Assembly (NCBI GenBank): GCA_900542305.1
Contig: UQMU01000027.1
Coordinates: 1-27,302 of the forward strand
Source: an uncultured Collinsella sp.
Lineage (GTDB): Bacteria > Actinomycetota > Coriobacteriia > Coriobacteriales > Coriobacteriaceae
Direction of reading: 5' to 3'
Length of the DNA: 27,302 bases
Of the stretch, positions 9,993 to 18,322 are shown one piece after another (positions within the stretch are counted from its first letter, which is position 1; each line of letters begins with the position of its first letter). A model generated the notes under the pieces. It was given only the letters and a program-made list of their open reading frames with translations. It searched no databases and was not told where the DNA came from. The translations under genes and the position numbers were made by a program.

Positions 9993-10115
9993 GGCCGGTT
10001 TTGGGTTATTTCCCAAAACGTCCTCGGACATGCAAAGAGGCTCCGCTGCGCGCGTTGCGCGGCGGAGCCTCTTTGCGTCCTGCGGGATGTTTTGGAAAAT
10101 AACCCAAAACCGGCC
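9993..10115. repeat. nested inverted repeat 1 (outer 27 bp, inner 15 bp)
   Basis: The outer arms 9993-10019 and 10089-10115 are complementary over 27 nt with one mismatch. The inner arms 10032-10046 and 10062-10076 are perfect over 15 nt, with a further GCGC/GCGC pairing inside. Between the stems are two 12-nt strands, GTCCTCGGACAT (10020-10031) and GTCCTGCGGGAT (10077-10088). The element begins 28 bp after the stop of the radical-domain gene. No U-tract follows, so classical termination is uncertain. Its loop strands recur in the element at 21271-21397. Confidence 0.9.
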
Positions 10116-10233
10116 ATGTGGGGTCCTTTGGAGTCACCCTTTAGGCGGAACTCTCCTAATTATTTGGATGAGTCGTTTACTTACTTGTGCTGTTACCGTC
10201 TTCCCGCTGTTGTTGGGGTATGCTTTGTTCGTA

Positions 10234-10250
10234 TGTAAACGTATGACATG
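10234..10250 (+). promoter_or_regulatory. LacI-type operator upstream of the regulator gene
   Basis: TGTAAACGTATGACATG matches the tandem operators at 11383-11416 in 14 of 17 positions. It ends 18 bp before the regulator's start codon, which suggests autoregulation. Confidence 0.6.
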
Positions 10251-10268
10251 TTGATGGGGGAGGGTGCT

Positions 10269-11279
10269 ATGGCTCGCGAGAGTGCTCGTTCTAAGGATAC
10301 GGCTAAGCCTGGCATCAAGGAAGTTGCGGCGGTGGCGGGGGTTTCGCCTACTACGGTATCTCGTGTGCTTAATAATCGTGGCTATATTAGCCAAGAGACC
10401 CGCGATAAGGTCCATGCCGCGATGAAGCGCATCAACTATACGCCCAACGATATCGCTCGTGCCATGCTCAACGGTCGCCTGAATCTTATCGGTATGATCG
10501 TCCCCTATGTCAGCAGCCCGTTTCATGCACAAGCGGTTCAAGCCGTTGAGCGTACCCTGGCCGAAAACGGTTTTAAGATGCTGCTGTGCAATAGTGCCAA
10601 TCGACCTGATCTTGAGCGTTCTTATATCGATATGCTTCGGCGCAATATGGTTGATGGCGTCATTGTCAACTCGCTTAATATCGGTGCCGAGGCGTATGCC
10701 GAGATGGGTTTGAGTCTGGTTGGTATCGACTGCGACCTTGGCGAGGCCTCTGTTCAGATTGCGAGCGACAGCTATAGTATCGGCGAACTTGCCACGCGTC
10801 GCCTGATCGATGACGGGTGTTCGCGCATCCTGTGCCTGCGCAGCAATAGCCGCATGCGCATGCCTGCCAATAAGCGTACCGATGCCTACCTCGATGTTGT
10901 TGAGCAGGCCGGTTTGCCCGCGCTTGTCCGTGAGGTCGAGTTCGTTAAGCCCGACGACGAAAAGAGCGCGGTCGTTGCGAAGATCCTCGATGAGAACCCC
11001 GATATTGACGGCATCTTTGCGGGAGACGACACGATGGCGGCTATCTGTCTTAACGTGATGAAGCAGCGCGGCTTGAGCGCTCCGGGCGATATTAAGGTCG
11101 TGGGCGCGGATGGTGCCCGCCGCACTATGACGTTTATGCCTGACTTAACAACCGTTCGCCAAGATATCGATCGCATCGGAGAGCTCGCGGCGCAATCCAT
11201 CATTGCTCTTATTAACGGCGAAAAGCCCGAATCGAATATCAAGCTCCCCGTTGAACTCATTGAGGGCAAAACCGCGTAG
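10269..11279 (+). CDS. LacI-family regulator of the sucrose/fructoside locus (336 aa)
   Basis: An N-terminal LacI helix-turn-helix (IKEVAAVAGVSPTTVSRVLN, about residues 17-36) and hinge (YTPNDIARAMLNGR) are followed by a periplasmic-binding-protein-like sensor domain (from LIGMIVPYVSSPFHAQ, about 70-330; GIFAGDDTMAAICLNVMKQRG and TTVRQDIDRIGELAAQ are typical). ATG 10269 is preferred to ATG 10248 because GGGGGAGGG lies just upstream of it. It heads a locus with a GH32-like enzyme, a sucrose-type PTS and sucrose-6-phosphate hydrolase, so it probably represses these until the sugar or sugar phosphate binds. Related 17-bp sites lie before this gene and before the first hydrolase. Confidence 0.93.
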   Translation: MARESARSKDTAKPGIKEVAAVAGVSPTTVSRVLNNRGYISQETRDKVHAAMKRINYTPNDIARAMLNGRLNLIGMIVPYVSSPFHAQAVQAVERTLAENGFKMLLCNSANRPDLERSYIDMLRRNMVDGVIVNSLNIGAEAYAEMGLSLVGIDCDLGEASVQIASDSYSIGELATRRLIDDGCSRILCLRSNSRMRMPANKRTDAYLDVVEQAGLPALVREVEFVKPDDEKSAVVAKILDENPDIDGIFAGDDTMAAICLNVMKQRGLSAPGDIKVVGADGARRTMTFMPDLTTVRQDIDRIGELAAQSIIALINGEKPESNIKLPVELIEGKTA

Positions 11280-11333
11280 TTCATCCCGTGCCAAAAGAAT
11301 TCCTCAAACACCTCTGATGACCGTTCGCCGGCA

Positions 11334-11350
11334 TATGTCAACCGTTTGCC
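11334..11350 (-). promoter_or_regulatory. upstream LacI-type operator, inverted orientation
   Basis: Read on the minus strand this is GGCAAACGGTTGACATA, 14 of 17 identical to the tandem operators about 50 bp downstream but in the opposite direction. It could be an auxiliary operator for looping. Confidence 0.55.
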
Positions 11351-11382
11351 GACGACTGGAACTGCGAAAAGACGTATTGGTG

Positions 11383-11420
11383 TGAAAACGTTTGACATAT
11401 GAAAACGATTGACATATCTT
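11383..11420 (+). promoter_or_regulatory. promoter with two tandem LacI-type operators
   Basis: Two 17-bp copies, TGAAAACGTTTGACATA (11383-11399) and TGAAAACGATTGACATA (11400-11416), abut exactly and differ at one base. The first supplies a perfect -35 TTGACA (11392-11397). A 17-bp spacer then leads to -10 TATCTT (11415-11420). Repressor bound at either copy would cover the promoter. It drives the hydrolase at 11464 and probably the PTS and scrB genes. Confidence 0.75.
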
Positions 11421-11463
11421 TCAGTTGTACCGAGTCAGTATCTCGTGAGAAAGGAAGTCTCGG

Positions 11464-12846
11464 ATGCACAAGGTGTATTACCAGCCTGAGGGAATTTGGG
11501 TAGGCGACATCATGCCGTACGGCGAGGACGGCACGTTCTATCTCTATCATCAGCGTGACACGCGAAACCCCGGACCTTTCGGAGAGCCGTTTGGCTGGGC
11601 ACTCGCGACAACCAAGGACTTCGTCAATTACAAAGACTTTGGCGAGAGCCTTGAGCGTGGCGGCGACGAGGAAGTCGACCAGTATGTTTATGCCGGCACG
11701 GTGTTTAAGGTGGGCGACAAGTACCATGCGCTCTACACTGGTTGCAATCGCGATAAGGTCAAGGCACGCTTGATGAAGCAGGTTCTTCTTCACGCAACGA
11801 GTGACGACGCCGTCAAGTGGGAGAAGAACATCGCCGAGACGCTGCTTCCGCCCCAGGAGGGTTACGATGACCGCAACTGGCGCGATCCCTTTGTGCTTTG
11901 GGATGAGGAGAACGAAGAGTACATGCTCATCCTCGGCACGCGTGTGGGCGAGGACAAGCGTCTGATGACCGGTCGTCTGGTCAAGTTCACCTCCAAGGAC
12001 CTGGATACCTGGGAGTTCCAGGGCGACTGGTGGAATCCGGGCCTGTACACCATGTTCGAGATGCCTGATCTCTTTAAGATGGGCGACTGGTGGTATCTGG
12101 TGTTCTCCGAGTACAGTGATGGCAACAAGACCCGTTACCGCATGTCTCGCTCTATCAACGGTCCTTGGATCACTCCTGCGGACGATTCCTTCGATGGCCG
12201 CGCGTACTATGCCGCGCGTACCGCATTTGATGGCGAGCGCCGCGTTCTCTTTGGTTGGGTTCCTACGCGTGACGAGGGCGGTGACCCCAGCTCTTACCTG
12301 TGGGGTGGCACCTTTATGCCTCTCGAGATCGTTCAGCGTGCTGACGGAACGCTCGGCACCAAGCTCCCCGACAGCATGCTTGGCGCCTTTGGCGAGGCTA
12401 AGGCAGTCGAGGCCTTTGAGCTTTCCTGCGAGTCGGGCAAGGTCGAGCAGGTGCTCGCCGCGGATGCCGGTTCCACCTATATGCTCGATGCCGACATCGA
12501 GCTCGCCGGTGACGCTGCCGGCTTCTCGGTGAAGCTTGCCGAGGACGCCGAGTCCGGTCTTGCCTATGAGTTCCGCGCCAACCTGCGTGAGGGCAAGCTC
12601 GAGTTTACGGCGGCCCCCCAGTATCCGTGGTTCCAGGTCAACAACATGGGCCTCGAGCGTCCGTTGTTCTTTAAGGGCGAGGGCACTCATCATGTGCGTC
12701 TGGTCGTTGACGACGATATCGCGACCATCTTTGTCGATGATGTTGCGCTTAACGCGCGCTTCTGCAATAAGCAGGGCCAGGGTGTGGCACTGACGGTCAC
12801 CGACGGTACGCTCAAGTGCGCAAATGCAACGATCGCGTCTCTGTAA
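11464..12846 (+). CDS. Divergent GH32-like glycoside hydrolase (460 aa)
   Basis: A five-bladed beta-propeller hydrolase of the GH32/clan GH-J type with a C-terminal beta-sandwich (about 330-460; VRLVVDDDIATIFVDDVALNAR is typical). Putative catalytic residues follow family spacing: D15 (nucleophile, in GDIMPYG), D141 in WRDPF and E199 in EMPDLF. The usual WMNDPNG and ECPD motifs are altered (VGDIMP and EMPD), so substrate preference probably differs from ScrB, perhaps a fructoside or fructo-oligosaccharide. No signal peptide is visible, so it is cytoplasmic and acts on imported sugar. It follows the tandem-operator promoter and precedes the PTS gene by 45 bp. Confidence 0.85.
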   Translation: MHKVYYQPEGIWVGDIMPYGEDGTFYLYHQRDTRNPGPFGEPFGWALATTKDFVNYKDFGESLERGGDEEVDQYVYAGTVFKVGDKYHALYTGCNRDKVKARLMKQVLLHATSDDAVKWEKNIAETLLPPQEGYDDRNWRDPFVLWDEENEEYMLILGTRVGEDKRLMTGRLVKFTSKDLDTWEFQGDWWNPGLYTMFEMPDLFKMGDWWYLVFSEYSDGNKTRYRMSRSINGPWITPADDSFDGRAYYAARTAFDGERRVLFGWVPTRDEGGDPSSYLWGGTFMPLEIVQRADGTLGTKLPDSMLGAFGEAKAVEAFELSCESGKVEQVLAADAGSTYMLDADIELAGDAAGFSVKLAEDAESGLAYEFRANLREGKLEFTAAPQYPWFQVNNMGLERPLFFKGEGTHHVRLVVDDDIATIFVDDVALNARFCNKQGQGVALTVTDGTLKCANATIASL

Positions 12847-12850
12847 TGGC

Positions 12851-12868
12851 ATCAAAACGTTTTATGAT
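12851..12868 (+). promoter_or_regulatory. possible further LacI-type operator before the PTS gene
   Basis: ATCAAAACGTTTTATGAT carries a perfect 10-bp palindrome AAAACGTTTT (12854-12863), the same core as the operators upstream. The flanks fit less well, as TTGACATA is not present. It starts 4 bp after the hydrolase stop and lies 23 bp before the EIIBC start. Confidence 0.4.
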
Positions 12869-12891
12869 TTCGTAAGGGAATGGAGAGGAAC

Positions 12892-14343
12892 ATGGACTAC
12901 AAAGTAGTGTCTCAGCAAGTCGTCGATAACGTCGGCGGTCTGGAGAACATCGAGGGCGCCACGCATTGCGTTACGCGTCTGCGTCTGGTGCTCAAGGATA
13001 CGAGCAAGTACAACAAGGCCGAGCTCGAGAACATCGATGGCGTCAAGGGCGTGCTGTACAACAGCGGCCAGCTCATGATCATCTTCGGTACCGGTACCGT
13101 CAACAAGGTCTACGATGAGTTTATGGCTCTGACGGGCGTTAAGGAGATCAGCGCTTCCGAGGTCAAGGGCGCCGAGGCGGACAAGAAGGGCAAGTTCTTC
13201 TCGGTCCTCAAGGTATTCTCGGATATCTTTATCCCCATCATTCCCGCTTTCGTCGGCGCTGCTATCATCATCGGCCTTAAGTCGCTGATCGTTGCCAACG
13301 GCCTCTTTGGCATGGAGGGTAGCCTTGCCGACCACAGCGAGTTCCTCAAGAACCTCGCAAGCTTCTTTGCCATTATCGCCACCACGTTCGACTACCTGCC
13401 TGTCCTGGTTATGTACAGCGCGGTCAAGCGTTTTGGCGGTAACCCGATCCTGGGCATCCTCGTCGGTATCGTCATGGTTCACCCGAGCCTTATGAACCGC
13501 AACACGTTCGTTATGGACCCGACGGGTGCTGAGTACTGGAACTTTGGTCCGCTATCCATTCCCATGGTTGCTTTCCAGGGCGGCGTGTTCCCTGCAATCC
13601 TGACTGCCTGGTTTATGGCCAAGGTCGAAAAGATTGCCCAGAAGTACATCCCCGAGGTCGTTTCGTTCGTCTTTGTCCCGACCGTTACCCTGATTCTTGC
13701 TAACGTCGCCCTGTTCACCGTGTTCGGCCCGCTCGGCAACCTAATCGGCGACGTCCTCGCCGGCGTAATCGATATCCTGTACAACAGGATGGGCGTCTTT
13801 GGTGCCTTTGTCTTTGCCGCATTCCTGCAGCCGCTCGTCGTTACCGGTACGCATCAGTTCATCCAGGGTATCGAGGCAAACCTCGTTGCCACGACTGGCT
13901 TCAACTACATCCAGGCAATCTGGTCGGTTTCCATCATCGCCCAGGGCGGCGGCGCCATCGGCATGTACCTCATTCACAAGAAGCATTCCAAAGAGCGCAA
14001 CATCTGCATGTCGTCCTTTATCCCGACGCTGGTCGGTATCTCCGAGCCCGCAATCTTTGCTGCAAACATGCGCTACTCGATCATCCCGTTCATCTGCGCT
14101 TGCATCGGTGCAGGCTGCGGCGGTGCCTTCGTCAAGCTCTTTGAGGTGCGCGCCATCGGTCAGGGTCTGACCGGTGTGCTTGGCCTGCTCATCGTCACAC
14201 CCGAGACTCTCGTGTGGTATGTGGCTGGCAATCTCATCGCCTTCATCGTGCCGATCGTCTTGATCTTTGCCTACAACAAGGCAAAGGGCGTGCCGACCAC
14301 CGATGAAGAGGGCGCTGGCGCTGGCTTCGACGTTAGCTTCTAG
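12892..14343 (+). CDS. PTS EIIBC transporter, sucrose-type (483 aa)
   Basis: A phosphotransferase permease that imports and phosphorylates a sugar. The EIIB domain (about 1-85) has the phosphocysteine C26 in GATHCVTRLRL and a GTGTVNKVYDEF end, as in sucrose permeases SacP/ScrA. The EIIC domain (about 105-470) has some ten membrane segments with FQGGVFPAILTAW and VTGTHQFIQGIEANL. No EIIA domain is attached and none is nearby, so it must borrow a glucose-type EIIA. ATG 12892 is chosen over 12880 because GGAGAGG lies at 12882-12888. Flanked by two GH32-type enzymes and a LacI regulator; sucrose is the likeliest substrate, giving sucrose-6-phosphate for ScrB. Confidence 0.93.
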   Translation: MDYKVVSQQVVDNVGGLENIEGATHCVTRLRLVLKDTSKYNKAELENIDGVKGVLYNSGQLMIIFGTGTVNKVYDEFMALTGVKEISASEVKGAEADKKGKFFSVLKVFSDIFIPIIPAFVGAAIIIGLKSLIVANGLFGMEGSLADHSEFLKNLASFFAIIATTFDYLPVLVMYSAVKRFGGNPILGILVGIVMVHPSLMNRNTFVMDPTGAEYWNFGPLSIPMVAFQGGVFPAILTAWFMAKVEKIAQKYIPEVVSFVFVPTVTLILANVALFTVFGPLGNLIGDVLAGVIDILYNRMGVFGAFVFAAFLQPLVVTGTHQFIQGIEANLVATTGFNYIQAIWSVSIIAQGGGAIGMYLIHKKHSKERNICMSSFIPTLVGISEPAIFAANMRYSIIPFICACIGAGCGGAFVKLFEVRAIGQGLTGVLGLLIVTPETLVWYVAGNLIAFIVPIVLIFAYNKAKGVPTTDEEGAGAGFDVSF

Positions 14344-14438
14344 TTGAGCCGTTCAGCGTAATGTGCGGATAAGTCCATTTGGGGAAGGGCGTTCGGCTCG
14401 TGTGAGTCGAGCGTCCTTTCCTATAGACGAGAAGGTCA

Positions 14439-15887
14439 ATGGCGATGTTTAATCAAAAAAACAAGGTGATGCGTGCGGACTATGAGCAGTGGCGTGCCGG
14501 ACAGGATGAGACGGCGGCTCGCATCGCGTCCGACCCCGATAGGCTTTTGTTCCATGTGGAGCCTGAGCTTGGCTGGCTCAACGACCCCAACGGATTGGTG
14601 CAGATCGGTGATACGTATCACATCTATCATCAATACGATCCGTTCGATGCTGCGCATGGTGGTCCAGTGCTTTGGAACCATCTGACGACAAAGGATTTTG
14701 TGACGTACGAGAATCACGGCCCCGTGCTGTTCCCCGATTCCGATTTGGATTCGAGTGGAGCGTATTCTGGTTCTGCCTTTGTACGTGATGGCAAGATTCA
14801 CTACTTCTATACCGGCAACGTTAAGCATTTTGACCGCGATGATTACGACTACGTGTTGACGGGCCGTGAGCAAAACCAGATTCATATGGTTGCCGAGAAT
14901 CCCGACGAATTGGGCGAGAAGCGCATAGCTGTTGGGCCGGTCGATTACCCCGACGATATCGGTACGCACGTGCGCGACCCCAAGATCCTTGAACACGACG
15001 GTATCTACTACATGGTTCTCGGCGCTCGTACGAAAGACGATCGCGGGTGCGTGCTTGTCTATACCTCGCGTGATCTAGAGGACTGGGGCTATGCGACGCG
15101 CATTGAGCTGGGCGAGAAGTTTGGCTTTATGTGGGAGTGTCCTGATCTGTTTGAGCTCGATGGCGAGCTTATTCTCGTTTGCTGTCCGCAGGGCGTGCCC
15201 GCCGATGGCTGGCGTTACCGCAATCCGCATCAGTGCGTGTGGTTCTCCATCGAGGCCGATTGGGAGGCGCCGAGCTTTAAGATCGTCGGCCAGGGCATGC
15301 CTCCGATGGTCGATGCCGGTTTTGATTTCTATGCCCCGCAGTCCTTTGTGGACGCTGCAGGTCGGCGTTTGATGATCGGATGGTCGGGTTGCCCCGATGC
15401 GAAGGCGGAAAGCCCGACGATGGCGCGCGGGTGGCAGTGCGCGTTGACGGTGCCGAGAGAGTTGAGCATGCGCGGCGGCAAGCTCTGCCAGCAACCGGCG
15501 CACGAGATTGAGAGAATGCGCGGCGCCTGCGTTCGTGCTGTAGGCGGAGAGACCGTCGAGGAGCCGGGACGCCTGTTTGATGTCGTGGTTTCCTGTGAGG
15601 GAGCCAAGATGATCGAGCTCGAAATCCGCAAGGGTGTCTTTGTGCGTTATGCGGACGGGATGCTTACCCTCGATATGGGTGACGAAGGCTATGGGCGCGA
15701 CCAAAGGTCGATCGAGCTCAGCGAGCTTCGCGACCTGCGCGTGCTTTCGGACACTACGATGGTCGAGATTTTTGCCAACGGCGGCGAGGCAGCACTTACG
15801 AGCCGTACCTATTCGTCGGCGGTTCCGGCGATGGCGCTGCACGCCGAGGGTGCGGCGTCGATGGATTTCTACCGCCTCGCTCATTAA
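14439..15887 (+). CDS. scrB: Sucrose-6-phosphate hydrolase, GH32 (482 aa)
   Basis: A classical GH32 beta-fructosidase: nucleophile D49 in WLNDPNG, D180 in VRDPK, acid/base E233 in WECPDLF, plus the GAYSGSAF and ARGWQCALTVPREL blocks, and a C-terminal beta-sandwich ending in MVEIFANGGEAALTSR. Length is typical. Cytoplasmic; it cleaves sucrose-6-phosphate from the PTS to glucose-6-phosphate and fructose. ATG 14439 follows GAGAAGG; ATG 14445 is a possible alternative. It lies 95 bp after the EIIBC gene, probably in the same LacI-controlled unit. Confidence 0.94.
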   Translation: MAMFNQKNKVMRADYEQWRAGQDETAARIASDPDRLLFHVEPELGWLNDPNGLVQIGDTYHIYHQYDPFDAAHGGPVLWNHLTTKDFVTYENHGPVLFPDSDLDSSGAYSGSAFVRDGKIHYFYTGNVKHFDRDDYDYVLTGREQNQIHMVAENPDELGEKRIAVGPVDYPDDIGTHVRDPKILEHDGIYYMVLGARTKDDRGCVLVYTSRDLEDWGYATRIELGEKFGFMWECPDLFELDGELILVCCPQGVPADGWRYRNPHQCVWFSIEADWEAPSFKIVGQGMPPMVDAGFDFYAPQSFVDAAGRRLMIGWSGCPDAKAESPTMARGWQCALTVPRELSMRGGKLCQQPAHEIERMRGACVRAVGGETVEEPGRLFDVVVSCEGAKMIELEIRKGVFVRYADGMLTLDMGDEGYGRDQRSIELSELRDLRVLSDTTMVEIFANGGEAALTSRTYSSAVPAMALHAEGAASMDFYRLAH

Positions 15888-16039
15888 CCGTGCATGGGGC
15901 ACGATTGGACTTGTTGGGCGGAATGTGTCGCAGTTGCCGCGGCCAATTACCGTTTATCGCGTATAGCGACCGTTTGCGGAATAAGTAACACTCCTTAATA
16001 AACCGTGTAGAATCTCAGATAAGCACGGAGTTTTCCAGG

Positions 16040-16080
16040 GAGACGCTGTCCTTTGTTGTGTGCAAGGGACGGCGTCTCTT
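16040..16080 (+). terminator. terminator downstream of scrB
   Basis: A stem of about 16 bp (16040-16055 with 16063-16078, two G-U pairs) closes a 7-nt loop and runs into CTCTTTGG. It is 152 bp past scrB and 85 bp before the DegV gene, with an AT-rich TAGAAT box just upstream, so it may instead lie in a leader of the DegV gene and act as an attenuator. The rest of 15888-16164 holds no gene. Confidence 0.65.
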
Positions 16081-16164
16081 TGGCGCTTGGAGGCCGTTCT
16101 GCAGCAGGACGGTGAACGAGCGTCGCATATTAAAAAGCCAACGTCGAGATGGGTCGTGATAAGA

Positions 16165-17019
16165 ATGGGCAAGTACGTAATCGTGGTTGAATCTGGTTCG
16201 GATGTGACGCCAGAGCTCTGCGAACGCTACGGCATCGTGCGCGTGCCCATGCATGTCACGATTGGTGACGAGACCGTCGAGGACGGCTCGATCGATCCGC
16301 TCGAGATTTATTCGCGCTGCAACGAGTTTGGCGTGATGCCCAAGACCAGTGGCTGCGCACCGGCAGATTTCTCCCGCGTGTACGACCGCATTCACGCCGA
16401 GCAGCCCGACGCGACTATTCTGCATCTCGCGTATTCCGAGGCCACGACCTGCTCGCATCAGTCCTCAAAGATTGCGGCCCAGGGGCGCGACTACGTGTTC
16501 TCCATGGACACGCGCTTTGTCTCGGTGGGCCAGTCGCTCGTTGTCGTCGAGACCGCCAAGTATATTGAGGCTCATCCCGATGCCACCGTCGACGAGATCT
16601 TTGCATTTACGAACTCCGTCATGGACCGCGTGCTGCTGGGCTTTGTTCCTACTGATCTTGCCTTCCTTAAGGCGGGCGGTCGTTTGTCCAACGTGGCATT
16701 CCTCGGTGCCCATCTGCTCAAGATTAAGCCCTGCATTGAGGTAACGGGCGGCAAGTTCGTGGCGACTAAGAAGTTTCGCGGCTCTATGCTCAAGTGCGCC
16801 CGCGCCTTTATTGACCACATGGTTGCGAAGGGTGAGATTGACTACTCGCACATTGGCCTGGCGTATTCGGTAGGTCTTTCCGAGGAGCTGCGCGACGACA
16901 TGGAAGTCTATGCGCACGACCTGGGCTTTAAGGACATTACCTGGACTCAGGTCGGCGGCGTCATCTCGAGCCATTGCGGCCCGACCGCCTTCGGCGCGGT
17001 GCTTACGCTTAAGGCGTAA
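16165..17019 (+). CDS. DegV-family fatty-acid-binding protein (284 aa)
   Basis: DegV/FakB proteins hold a fatty acid in the cleft between two domains and in many bacteria present it to the kinase FakA. Visible landmarks are the N-terminal VVESGSDVTPEL, KTSGCAPADF (about 53-62), AYSEATTCSHQSS, FLKAGGRLSN and the C-terminal SSHCGPTAFG. ATG 16165 is taken because the 35 codons upstream in frame have no family similarity and run through the hairpin; its ribosome-binding site is weak. No fakA is in the window. Confidence 0.92.
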   Translation: MGKYVIVVESGSDVTPELCERYGIVRVPMHVTIGDETVEDGSIDPLEIYSRCNEFGVMPKTSGCAPADFSRVYDRIHAEQPDATILHLAYSEATTCSHQSSKIAAQGRDYVFSMDTRFVSVGQSLVVVETAKYIEAHPDATVDEIFAFTNSVMDRVLLGFVPTDLAFLKAGGRLSNVAFLGAHLLKIKPCIEVTGGKFVATKKFRGSMLKCARAFIDHMVAKGEIDYSHIGLAYSVGLSEELRDDMEVYAHDLGFKDITWTQVGGVISSHCGPTAFGAVLTLKA

Positions 17020-17050
17020 GGCCTGGCGTCTATCGATATCTATTGCCTCG

Positions 17051-17087
17051 GCGGCGGGTGGGTTGTGACAACCTTCCCGCCGCTTTT
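17051..17087 (+). terminator. terminator after the DegV gene
   Basis: GCGGCGGG (17051-17058) pairs with CCCGCCGC (17076-17083), with an inner GGTTGT/ACAACC helix, followed by TTTT. Confidence 0.88.
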
Positions 17088-17128
17088 GTGTGGGGCCAAA
17101 TAGAACAACCCAATTGACCACTAAACCG

Positions 17129-17156
17129 TTTCACCATCATGCGTATGGGCTAGAAT
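17129..17156 (+). promoter_or_regulatory. candidate pflA promoter
   Basis: TTTCAC (17129-17134) and TAGAAT (17151-17156) with a 16-bp spacer lie after the DegV terminator and 50 bp before the pflA start. This suggests pflA is expressed on its own, apart from the pfl structural genes. Confidence 0.45.
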
Positions 17157-17205
17157 GGCTCTGGCATTTATGTAACTAAAACCAATGAGAGGCAAGGTAG
17201 CGGGA

Positions 17206-18024
17206 ATGGCTGAGATGACGCTCGAGGGTGTGGACGCTCGTCCCGAGGACTCCGCGTTTGCCCTGGGCCGCGTACATTCGATTGAAACGATGGGTACGGT
17301 CGACGGACCCGGCATCCGCTTTGTGGTGTTTGTCCAGGGCTGTCCCATGCGCTGCGCGTATTGCCACAATCCCGATACCTGGTCGGTCAACGGCGGCACG
17401 ATGGTGACCGTCGAGCACCTCATGGATGAGTTCCAGAGTAACCACGAGTTCTATCGCAGCGGCGGAATTACGGTTTCGGGTGGCGAGCCGCTTCTGCAGC
17501 CCGAGTTTTTGGCCGACCTGTTCCGTGCAATGCACAACAACCCCGATGGTCGTGTGCATACCTGCCTGGATAGCTGTGGCTACGCCTTCGACCCTCAGCA
17601 TCCCGAGAAGTTCGATGCCGTGCTCAACGAGACCGACATGGTACTGCTCGATATTAAGCATGCCGACCCGGTCGAGCATAAAAAGCTGACCGGTTGTGAT
17701 CCCGCACGCATCCTGGCGTTTGGCGATGAGCTTGCACGTCGCAATATCAAGGTCGTTATCCGCCACGTGGTTGTGCCGGGCATTACCGACACGGTGGAGG
17801 AGTGCGAGAAGCTCGGTTGCCTCATCGCTCCATGGCACAACGTGGTGGGCCTGGAAATGCTGCCGTATCACACGATGGGTGTCGTCAAGTACGAGCAACT
17901 GGGCATTCCCTATAAGCTCGAGGGCGTGCCCCAGATGGATACCGCGCGCATGCCCGAGTTGCGCAATGCCGTTATGACCGGCATGAAAAAGCGCCGTGCG
18001 GAGCTCAGGTCGGCCATCGGTTAA
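17206..18024 (+). CDS. pflA: Pyruvate formate-lyase activating enzyme (272 aa)
   Basis: A radical SAM enzyme that installs the glycyl radical on PFL. The [4Fe-4S] motif C46-x3-C50-x2-C53 lies in FVQGCPMRCAYCHNPDTW, as in E. coli PflA. Also conserved are GRVHSIETMGTVDGPGIRF (21-39), the SAM-binding SGGEPLLQPEF, and VVIRHVVVPGITD and LEMLPYHTMG near the end. ATG 17206 follows an AAGG site; the earlier ATG 17185 has no ribosome-binding site. The N-terminal ~20 residues exceed E. coli PflA. No other glycyl-radical enzyme is nearby, so its target is presumably the separate 83-residue radical domain at 9714-9965 in complex with the catalytic subunit. Confidence 0.95.
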   Translation: MAEMTLEGVDARPEDSAFALGRVHSIETMGTVDGPGIRFVVFVQGCPMRCAYCHNPDTWSVNGGTMVTVEHLMDEFQSNHEFYRSGGITVSGGEPLLQPEFLADLFRAMHNNPDGRVHTCLDSCGYAFDPQHPEKFDAVLNETDMVLLDIKHADPVEHKKLTGCDPARILAFGDELARRNIKVVIRHVVVPGITDTVEECEKLGCLIAPWHNVVGLEMLPYHTMGVVKYEQLGIPYKLEGVPQMDTARMPELRNAVMTGMKKRRAELRSAIG

Positions 18025-18055
18025 CAAGCCCGTCCCAAATTGACTACCCTTTAAG

Positions 18056-18244
18056 ATGTGCAACAAGGCAGGCTGGATTAGCGAGGATGGTTACTACTCG
18101 ACATGCGATGCGGGCCTTATCGACATCGATGGCTGTACCTATGTCATGGGTATCATGACATCGATGCCGTGGAGCGACCGCTCGAGCGAGGTTACGGCCG
18201 CGATTGCAAAGGCTCTGTTTGATACGCGAGCTGCACTGGCTTAG
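18056..18244 (+). pseudogene. C-terminal remnant of a beta-lactamase-like serine hydrolase (62 aa)
   Basis: The frame reads KAGWISEDGYYSTCDAGLID, then YVMGIMTSMPW and a closing amphipathic helix (EVTAAIAKALFDTRAAL). This looks like the last part of class A beta-lactamase-like serine hydrolases, where K-(T/S/A)-G opens the final strand and an 'IAxxMT' strand and helix follow. The N-terminal part with the SxxK active site is missing: only 31 bp separate the frame from the pflA stop. No convincing ribosome-binding site precedes it. Most likely a deletion remnant; a genuine small protein is less likely. Confidence 0.55.
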
Positions 18245-18322
18245 CGTGTTCGTTTGGCGAGGTCAAACAAAATGCTGGTACCATACCTTGGTTGAGAATT
18301 TCGTATAGGTTTGGGGAATGGT

